31,081 nt of DNA from the NCBI GenBank assembly GCA_002498985.1, contig DAJO01000031.1, forward strand, positions 29,059-60,139, in the 5' to 3' direction. Positions 1-5,451 of this stretch are shown piece by piece. Position 1 is the first letter of the stretch. Every line of letters starts with the position of its first letter. The DNA comes from Euryarchaeota archaeon UBA257 (lineage in GTDB: Archaea > Thermoplasmatota > Poseidoniia > Poseidoniales > Thalassarchaeaceae). The notes below the pieces were generated by a model that made no database searches, had not been told where the DNA came from, and saw only the letters and a list, made by a program, of their open reading frames with translations. The position numbers and the translations under genes were made by a program.

Positions 1-489
1 GTCATCAGATCTCATACCAAGAGTTGTGTTCTCGAACGGCCCATCATTCATTAGTTCGCACAAACCAGATATTAGCATAGATTCGTAAGCAAGATTGCTT
101 GCACCAGATGGCATAGCATGAGTCATGTATGATGGAGGTGCATCATCACCCAAGGATGAAAGAGTTGATTCAACCCATGGTTCTAGATTTAAACCATGAT
201 AGAAGAATATATCGGCCTCTTGAAGGCGTATTAAATCAGCTGCAGATGGTTCATAATCATGAGCAGGGATGTTATCTTGGTTCATGTATTCAATAGTAAC
301 ACTATCTCCTGCTACAGCGGATACTAGTTCTCCCACGTGGTATGTTGATACCATTACATTACCATAATTTAATAATTCATCTAAATCCTCTCCAGATGCG
401 TCTGTTGTTTCATCATCAGTTAAGCATCCTGCAAGACTTGAAAGAATCAAAATTAGGCTTACTGAGAGGGCTCTTACTACATTATTCAT
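1..489 (-). CDS. znuA: ZnuA/TroA-type metal ABC transporter substrate-binding lipoprotein (partial, C-terminus off window)
   Basis: The minus-strand frame stays open from an ATG at 489 to the window edge, giving the first 163 residues. A hydrophobic signal segment ends in the lipobox LAGC (Cys22), so the mature protein is probably a membrane-anchored lipoprotein outside the cell. The segment PAHDYEPSAADL (His77) is the hallmark first metal ligand region of cluster A-I solute-binding proteins, which capture Zn, Mn or Fe for an ABC importer; FYHGLNLEPW follows as usual in this family. The other ligands and any His-rich loop lie outside the window, so the metal is not decided. It is divergent from a NikR-like regulator and close to a nickel SOD, so nickel or zinc are both conceivable. 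Family assignment is firm; the symbol is by similarity only. Confidence 0.85.
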   Translation of the reverse strand, partial: MNNVVRALSVSLILILSSLAGCLTDDETTDASGEDLDELLNYGNVMVSTYHVGELVSAVAGDSVTIEYMNQDNIPAHDYEPSAADLIRLQEADIFFYHGLNLEPWVESTLSSLGDDAPPSYMTHAMPSGASNLAYESMLISGLCELMNDGPFENTTLGMRSDD

Positions 490-509
490 GGTACTGCGCC
501 GACTATTAA

Positions 510-520
510 GTATATAATAA
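510..520 (-). promoter_or_regulatory. TATA box of the ZnuA-like gene (leaderless promoter)
   Basis: On the minus strand this reads TTATTATATAC, centred about 26 nt upstream of the ATG at 489, the spacing expected when transcription begins at the start codon. The strand and position are seen; the leaderless transcript is inferred. Confidence 0.6.
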
Positions 521-542
521 ATATTAATAAATATTCATTCAG

Positions 543-555
543 TAATTATTATTAA
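543..555 (+). promoter_or_regulatory. TATA-like element of the NikR-like gene
   Basis: TAATTATTATTAA is centred about 28 nt upstream of the ATG at 577 and no purine-rich ribosome binding site precedes that ATG, which fits a leaderless transcript. Only 87 nt separate the two divergent genes, so a regulator bound here could control both. Confidence 0.45.
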
Positions 556-576
556 TGCGACACTGTTCGGCTAGAT

Positions 577-1008
577 ATGAGCCAAATAATCACTTTCAGT
601 GCGGACAAAAGCTTTGCTAATGACCTAGAAGACATAATAAAAAAGTCTGGTTATCAAAATAGAAGTAGATTTCTTCGAGATGCAGCACTATACTATTCAG
701 AGATAAAACAGAGAGGTGAATTGAATTCAATGAAAGATGATGAAGTTCTCGAGGGCCATTTGATAGTCTACTATCAACATGATCATGGAGTTGAAAATAG
801 ATTAATGGACATTAGACATACCGAAGGATTGGAAATTAGTTCATGCAGTCATAGCTGTCTAAAGCATAGTCATACTTGTGTAGATATTTTACAAGGTAAA
901 GGTACTGCTTTAGAATTTCGAAATATTATAGAGAGATTACAAAATACTCCCAATGTCAATAAAATTAGTTTTAATTCCGCTCCAATGAGAGATGAAGGTT
1001 GCTGCTAA
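577..1008 (+). CDS. NikR-like ribbon-helix-helix metal-responsive transcription regulator
   Basis: This 143-residue protein has the two-part layout of NikR. Residues 1-45 fit a ribbon-helix-helix DNA-binding domain (short strand QIITFSA, then two helices). Residues 57-143 fit the ACT-like NikR C-terminal domain, which tetramerises and binds the metal; the stretch ending CVDILQGKG resembles the CLEIAVLKG region of E. coli NikR. Candidate ligands are His81, His92, Cys94 and Cys101, plus extra His and Cys in SSCSHSCLKHSHTC and a terminal CysCys. Where E. coli NikR has HVH, this protein has HSC, so one His ligand may be Cys. It is divergent from the ZnuA-like gene and convergent with sodX-sodN (4 nt overlap). 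I infer that it senses a transition metal and controls uptake or SOD genes; which metal is unknown. Confidence 0.82.
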   Translation: MSQIITFSADKSFANDLEDIIKKSGYQNRSRFLRDAALYYSEIKQRGELNSMKDDEVLEGHLIVYYQHDHGVENRLMDIRHTEGLEISSCSHSCLKHSHTCVDILQGKGTALEFRNIIERLQNTPNVNKISFNSAPMRDEGCC

Positions 1009-1307
1009 AAGTTATTTTCTAGAATTACTGCAATAATATCTTTGATATTTATTCGACCAAAATTATGACTATCTTCTGAAGCATTAGGGTCTGGGTTATC
1101 TCCAACTAAAAATACCTCTCCATCCTCTACACTAGAAATCCGTTTAATCAAATTAAAATTCTTCTTGAAAGGATGTTTGAATAGTACAATTAGATTAGGT
1201 TCAATCAATTTTGTATCAATTTTTTCAAATCTAACTATGTCGCCATCCCTTAGAGTTGGCCACATGGAATTACCATTTACTTTGACGTCTACGAAGCGCG
1301 AATCCAT
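1005..1307 (-). CDS. sodX: Nickel-type SOD maturation protease (S26 family)
   Basis: A 100-residue soluble S26/S24-type peptidase. The nucleophile Ser14 lies in GNSMWPTL, followed by a GD pair; the general-base Lys55 is in LIKRI; the conserved GDN...ASEDSHNFG box is at residues 69-84. No membrane segment is visible, unlike type I signal peptidase, which matches the small cytoplasmic SodX proteases that remove the SodN propeptide and so free the N-terminal His that binds nickel. The start overlaps the end of sodN by 19 nt in another frame, suggesting translational coupling in one transcript. The role follows from family plus adjacency to sodN; cleavage itself is inferred. Confidence 0.88.
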   Translation of the reverse strand: MDSRFVDVKVNGNSMWPTLRDGDIVRFEKIDTKLIEPNLIVLFKHPFKKNFNLIKRISSVEDGEVFLVGDNPDPNASEDSHNFGRINIKDIIAVILENNF

Positions 1308-1756
1308 GGTACTTCACGGCCTTTTGCGGCCCAGAACATATTATGAATATCTTCTACAGCATCCATTAATTCCTGAGCATGTTGCTCAGAAACTTCTACT
1401 TTACAAGCAGAACAAAGTTTAGCCGCTTGCCAAAAAGTATCGTGAAGGCCTGGAATAGACTCTAAGTGCTGAGGTTTGAAGAAATCTGTCCAAAGAACCA
1501 AAAGTTCATCTTTACACTTCTGAGCTTCTTCTTCCTTGATCGCTGCATATCTTGACATTGTATTGATATAAGAAGCAGAATTACTACCTGAATCAACATG
1601 AGTGCTTTCTAATGCATTCATTTTCTTTGTCATAGATTGTACAGCCTCAGCAGCTACACGCGCGCTTGCTGGATCATATACTCCACATGGACCATCACAG
1701 TGTGCGTGTCCATCAATTAACAAAATTTCATTATTATTTAAGTTAGTTTCTTTCAT
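1289..1756 (-). CDS. sodN: Nickel superoxide dismutase precursor
   Basis: This 155-residue protein carries the NiSOD nickel hook HCDGPCGVYDP at residues 19-29. In known NiSODs the propeptide is removed so that His becomes residue 1; nickel is then held by His1, Cys2 and Cys6 and disproportionates superoxide to oxygen and peroxide. Here the first 18 residues (ending DGHA) are the expected propeptide, leaving a mature chain of 137 residues, close to the usual size. The remainder is helical as expected for the four-helix-bundle hexamer. The start is fixed by the ribosome binding site AGAGGT eight nt upstream. The maturation protease gene sodX overlaps its 3' end. No Fe/Mn SOD is seen in the window. 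Identification is near certain from the hook plus partner. Confidence 0.96.
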   Translation of the reverse strand: MKETNLNNNEILLIDGHAHCDGPCGVYDPASARVAAEAVQSMTKKMNALESTHVDSGSNSASYINTMSRYAAIKEEEAQKCKDELLVLWTDFFKPQHLESIPGLHDTFWQAAKLCSACKVEVSEQHAQELMDAVEDIHNMFWAAKGREVPWIRAS

Positions 1757-1764
1757 ACTTTCTT

Positions 1765-1770
1765 ACCTCT
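1765..1770 (-). promoter_or_regulatory. Ribosome binding site of sodN
   Basis: AGAGGT on the minus strand, 8 nt from the ATG at 1756, complements the 3' end of 16S rRNA. It fixes the sodN start and shows that this transcript has a leader, unlike several neighbours that look leaderless. Confidence 0.6.
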
Positions 1771-1859
1771 GACCTAGCGCATCGGGTGAATGATTATGAA
1801 TGCTGAGGTTAATCAGTTACATTAGCAATATTGATTGGGTAAGTTATACTAGAAGAGTT

Positions 1860-2837
1860 ATGGGGAGAGTAGCAGTAACAGATGGAATGGATGAAAAAGC
1901 CATTGAAATGATAACTGATAATGGTCATGATGTCGTTGTTAAACATTACACTGAGGAAGAACTTCTTTCAGGAGTTTTAGCCGATTTTGATGCAGTAGTT
2001 GTTAGAAGTGCAACTAAATTGACTAGAGATGTAATCAACTCGTCAGTAAATAAAGAGACTGGATTAAAATTTATTGGAAGAGCAGGAGTAGGTGTCGATA
2101 ATATCGATATTGAAGCCGCAACCGAAAATAGTATTGTTGTATGTAATACTCCAAGAGCATCAACAAAAAGTGTTGTTGAAATGACAATTGCCCATCTACT
2201 GGCATCGTGCAGAAATATAACTACTGCCGATAGAAGATTGAGAGATGGCGTATGGGCGAAAAAAGAATTAGTAGGTACAGAATTATCAGGTAAATCTCTA
2301 GGACTTATTGGATATGGTAGAATAGCGCAGGGAGTTGGTAACATTGCTAAAGCATTAGGAATGGATTTACACGCATATGATCCATATGTCCCTAAAGAAA
2401 TTGCTAAGAGAAATAACTGTAAATTACATAATGATGTAGATAGTATTTTTCGAATGTGTACACATGTATCTATTCATTGCAACCTCACAGAGGAAACTTA
2501 CCACTTAGTAAATTCATCAAGAATTAATCTGATGCCAGGGGTAGGAGATGATGGGATACATTGTGGAAATCATCTGGTAAACTGTGCAAGAGGAGGTATC
2601 ATCGACGAAACTGCAGCACTAGAAGCAATAAAAAGTGGACAATTGTCAAGTTTAGCCCTAGATGTTTTCGAGATTGAACCAGCGACGAGTAATCCTCTAT
2701 TTGATAATGAGAATTTTCATGGAACGCCACATATTGGTGCGGCTACAAAGGAAGCGCAAGCAAGAATTGGAATAGAAATGGCCTCATTAGTCATCGAAAC
2801 TTTGAATGGCAACAAACCAAAAACAAGTTTGAACTAA
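1860..2837 (+). CDS. serA: D-3-phosphoglycerate dehydrogenase (short form, no ACT domain)
   Basis: NAD-dependent 2-hydroxyacid dehydrogenase of 325 residues, first step of serine synthesis from 3-phosphoglycerate. Visible are GRAGVGVDNID in the substrate domain, the Rossmann signature GLIGYGRIAQGVG, and the catalytic set Arg244 (NCARGG), Glu273 (FEIEP) and His291 (TPHIGA). The protein ends right after the catalytic fold, so it lacks the regulatory ACT/ASB domains of longer forms and is probably not serine-inhibited that way. I chose the ATG at 1860 because MGRVAVTDGMDE matches family N-termini; an in-frame ATG at 1800 would add 20 residues of unlikely sequence. A few extra residues precede NCARGG (GVGDDGIHCGNHLV). 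Substrate is inferred from family; other 2-hydroxyacids are possible. Confidence 0.85.
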   Translation: MGRVAVTDGMDEKAIEMITDNGHDVVVKHYTEEELLSGVLADFDAVVVRSATKLTRDVINSSVNKETGLKFIGRAGVGVDNIDIEAATENSIVVCNTPRASTKSVVEMTIAHLLASCRNITTADRRLRDGVWAKKELVGTELSGKSLGLIGYGRIAQGVGNIAKALGMDLHAYDPYVPKEIAKRNNCKLHNDVDSIFRMCTHVSIHCNLTEETYHLVNSSRINLMPGVGDDGIHCGNHLVNCARGGIIDETAALEAIKSGQLSSLALDVFEIEPATSNPLFDNENFHGTPHIGAATKEAQARIGIEMASLVIETLNGNKPKTSLN

Positions 2838-5299
2838 ATTATTCTGTGCATTCTAATTAATGAATCGGAAAGTATTTCCAATTCTTTAGGAATTTTAACA
2901 TTAGGGATTTCAGTATTCAATGAAATACCATTATCTTTCTTTAATTTCCAAACTTCTGAATTAAATTCAATAACATGATTTGTTAAGTTTAAAAATTCAG
3001 ATTTACTGACAATAATATCCGGAAACTCTCTAACGTCAACAGAGCTATTGGCATAAAGTGTCGTTGAGAGGTAGTGAGTGAAAAATGGACAAATAGGGCT
3101 TAGTGAAGTCAAAACATCTCTCACAATTCTGTGCAATGTCCAAGCAGCTGCTTCATCCCCCTCATAAAGTCTCGATTTTACCATTTCTAGCCAGTGGCTT
3201 GGAAATACTCCTGTGCTGAAATTCTTAATCGACTGAGCCGCATTATAGATATCTACTTTAGACCAAGATTCCTCAACTTTAGTCATCATTTGACTGAATT
3301 CTGAAAGAATCCACTGGTCTTCAATCTCTAAATTATTTGGTTCGGAATTAAGATCAGAGGGGACCTCGAATTGACTTGCAAATCTAGCCACATTGAATAT
3401 TTTTGTTAGAACACCGAAATATTTTGCTTCAATTTCTTCTGGATTAATATGGAAATCATCCCCCACTTGGGCATCACAGGCCTTCCATAGACGGAAACAT
3501 TCACTTCCTATTTTATTGGCTTTAAGATGTATCTGTTTACCATCAGTACCCTTAATTTTCCATGAGCCTGTTCTTCCGCCAAAACCACATTCTAGAACTG
3601 AATTAGCATCAATACCATTACCCAGAGATTTGGACATTTTTCTTCCCCATGGGTCCATTCCGAGACCGTCGATCCAAACATTTGTGAAACCTGGTTTATC
3701 CAACAGAAGAGTACTCTTGAGTAAAGTATAGTACAACCACGTCCTAACAATTTCCTTACCTTGAGGACGTAAAGCCGTCGGAAAAGCCTTCTCAAATAAT
3801 TCTTGATTTTTACCATACCCTGATACAAACAAATTAGAATTAGAAGAATCCATCCAAGTATCGAATACTTTCTCTTCACCAGTTAATTCTCCAAGTTGAG
3901 CTTTCATGTCTTCGTATATCCCCAAAGTTTCTTTGGTCTCTCTATCTAATACTTCAGAATCCTTAGGAGGTAAATCCCTCCATGGTTGGACATAAACTCC
4001 AGATGGAGGAACTACAACTTTTGAGCCATCCTCAGTATACCAAATAGGCACTTCAGTATGATACCAACGTCTTCTCGAAATCGGCCAATCAATAGAAATA
4101 TTTTGCATCCAATCGTCAAGGAATTGCTTATTCCTAGGTGGTATGAAGTTAATCTCTGAAACTAATTCATTCATACGTTCTAAAGTATGTATTTGTTTGA
4201 CATACCATTCTTTGAGTAATATTATCTCAACTGGATTATTTCCTCTCTCACTAACTGGTATCTCTTGTTCATGGTCCTTGATTGAGGATAACTTATTTTC
4301 TTGTTCTAAAATTTCTATTGCTTTTTTCCTAGCTTCAATCACAGATAAACCTGATAGGGGGCCAGAAATTTCAGTCATTTCTCCTTTTAGATTGATTGCT
4401 ACAAATGGATCCAAGCCAAATTCTCTGAAAACAGATACATCGTTTTGATCACCGAAGGAGCATACCATCAATACACCAGATCCAAATTCCATTTTGACAG
4501 AATGATGGGAGGAAATTATTACTTTCTTACTGCGTCCATTTACTGCTAATGGTAAATGTATTTCTTTACCAATCAAGTGTGAATATCGACTGTCTTCTGG
4601 ATGTACCAAAACTATTCCGCATGCACAAATTAACTCTGGCCTTGTTGTTGTAATAATGACGTTCTCACCATCTTCTGTTTCCCAAATCACATCACAAAGT
4701 TTCGTCGACCTAGAAATTCTTTGGACTTCAGCATCTGCAATTGTAGTTCCTTCCACAGGGTCATATATATTAGGCCTTAAATCTTCAACAATATTTCCCT
4801 GCTTAAACAAATCAACAAATATAGATTGGGATACAGACCTATATTCAGGAGAGTCAGTCAAATATTCATTCTCGAAGGAACAGGATAGGCCAACCCTACA
4901 AGCAGTTTCTCTCATAGCTTGTGTGTAATCTTCGATAGTATCTCTGCATATATCAATGAAATTACCTCGCTCAAAGGTTCTCATTTTTTTACCAGTTTTC
5001 TTCTCCACCGTAAATTCAATGTTTATTCCATTACGGTCTACACCCCATGGAAAGTATACTTCCTTACCCAACAATCTCTGGCTACGAGCAATTACATCTA
5101 TCATACTATATTGGGCAACTGCTCCAATATGCCAAGTTCCACTAGGATATGGCGGAGGAGTATCAATCACAAATATTTCTTTTTTAGAGTCAGGATTGAA
5201 TGAATACCTGCTATTATAAGTCTCACCATAATGTTCTTCTTGAATTCTTTTCTCAAGATCTATGGACCATCTTTTGTCAGTAATTTTTGGTTTACCCAT
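2834..5299 (-). CDS. valS: Valyl-tRNA synthetase, archaeal type
   Basis: Class Ia aminoacyl-tRNA synthetase of 821 residues that charges tRNA-Val. The first ATP signature is TPPPYPSGTWHIGA (residues 47-60), where HIGH has become HIGA; the second is KMSKS at residues 554-558. The editing domain shows TTRPELICACG, and PISRRRWYHTEVPIWY and RPQGKEIVRTWLYYT match archaeal ValRS blocks. After KMSKS there is an insertion of roughly 20 residues rich in Gly and Lys (about residues 574-596) before the conserved FRLWKA segment. The C-terminal anticodon-binding part is short and I see no long coiled-coil tail. It converges on serA with a 4 nt overlap. Ile and Leu enzymes are the alternatives, but the block pattern favours Val. 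Confidence 0.85.
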   Translation of the reverse strand: MGKPKITDKRWSIDLEKRIQEEHYGETYNSRYSFNPDSKKEIFVIDTPPPYPSGTWHIGAVAQYSMIDVIARSQRLLGKEVYFPWGVDRNGINIEFTVEKKTGKKMRTFERGNFIDICRDTIEDYTQAMRETACRVGLSCSFENEYLTDSPEYRSVSQSIFVDLFKQGNIVEDLRPNIYDPVEGTTIADAEVQRISRSTKLCDVIWETEDGENVIITTTRPELICACGIVLVHPEDSRYSHLIGKEIHLPLAVNGRSKKVIISSHHSVKMEFGSGVLMVCSFGDQNDVSVFREFGLDPFVAINLKGEMTEISGPLSGLSVIEARKKAIEILEQENKLSSIKDHEQEIPVSERGNNPVEIILLKEWYVKQIHTLERMNELVSEINFIPPRNKQFLDDWMQNISIDWPISRRRWYHTEVPIWYTEDGSKVVVPPSGVYVQPWRDLPPKDSEVLDRETKETLGIYEDMKAQLGELTGEEKVFDTWMDSSNSNLFVSGYGKNQELFEKAFPTALRPQGKEIVRTWLYYTLLKSTLLLDKPGFTNVWIDGLGMDPWGRKMSKSLGNGIDANSVLECGFGGRTGSWKIKGTDGKQIHLKANKIGSECFRLWKACDAQVGDDFHINPEEIEAKYFGVLTKIFNVARFASQFEVPSDLNSEPNNLEIEDQWILSEFSQMMTKVEESWSKVDIYNAAQSIKNFSTGVFPSHWLEMVKSRLYEGDEAAAWTLHRIVRDVLTSLSPICPFFTHYLSTTLYANSSVDVREFPDIIVSKSEFLNLTNHVIEFNSEVWKLKKDNGISLNTEIPNVKIPKELEILSDSLIRMHRII

Positions 5300-5393
5300 G
5301 TATATATCCCAGACCTTATGTTATGACCCCGTAGTAACTTATTCTTGACTATTGCCAATCAAAAGACATGATGTAAATGGTATTTTCAAGCGT

Positions 5394-5429
5394 GTGGAAG
5401 CGTGGGGTTGAAGTCCCGCCCTTATCCAC
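5394..5429 (+). promoter_or_regulatory. Possible stem-loop in the leader of the exporter gene
   Basis: GTGGA (5394-5398) pairs with TCCAC (5425-5429), and GGG (5405-5407) pairs with CCC (5415-5417) inside it, closing a loop of TTGAAGT plus one G. It lies just upstream of the ribosome binding site of the next gene. It resembles a T-arm at first sight but no tRNA can be folded around it. Function unknown. Confidence 0.3.
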
Positions 5430-5440
5430 GACCATACAGA

Positions 5441-5445
5441 GAGGT
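5441..5445 (+). promoter_or_regulatory. Ribosome binding site that decides the exporter start
   Basis: GAGGT sits 6 nt before the ATG at 5452. It supports that start over an in-frame ATG at 5377, whose extra 25 residues overlap the leader stem-loop. Confidence 0.55.
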
Positions 5446-5451
5446 AGCACC

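Noticed and set aside
1165..1422. Plus-strand frame opposite sodX/sodN
   Set aside because: It is antisense to two firmly identified genes and shows no domain.
5377..5451. Upstream in-frame extension of the exporter and a T-arm-like GGGTTGAAGTCCC suggesting a tRNA
   Set aside because: No acceptor, D or anticodon arm can be paired around it, and a ribosome binding site favours ATG 5452; it is better read as a leader hairpin.
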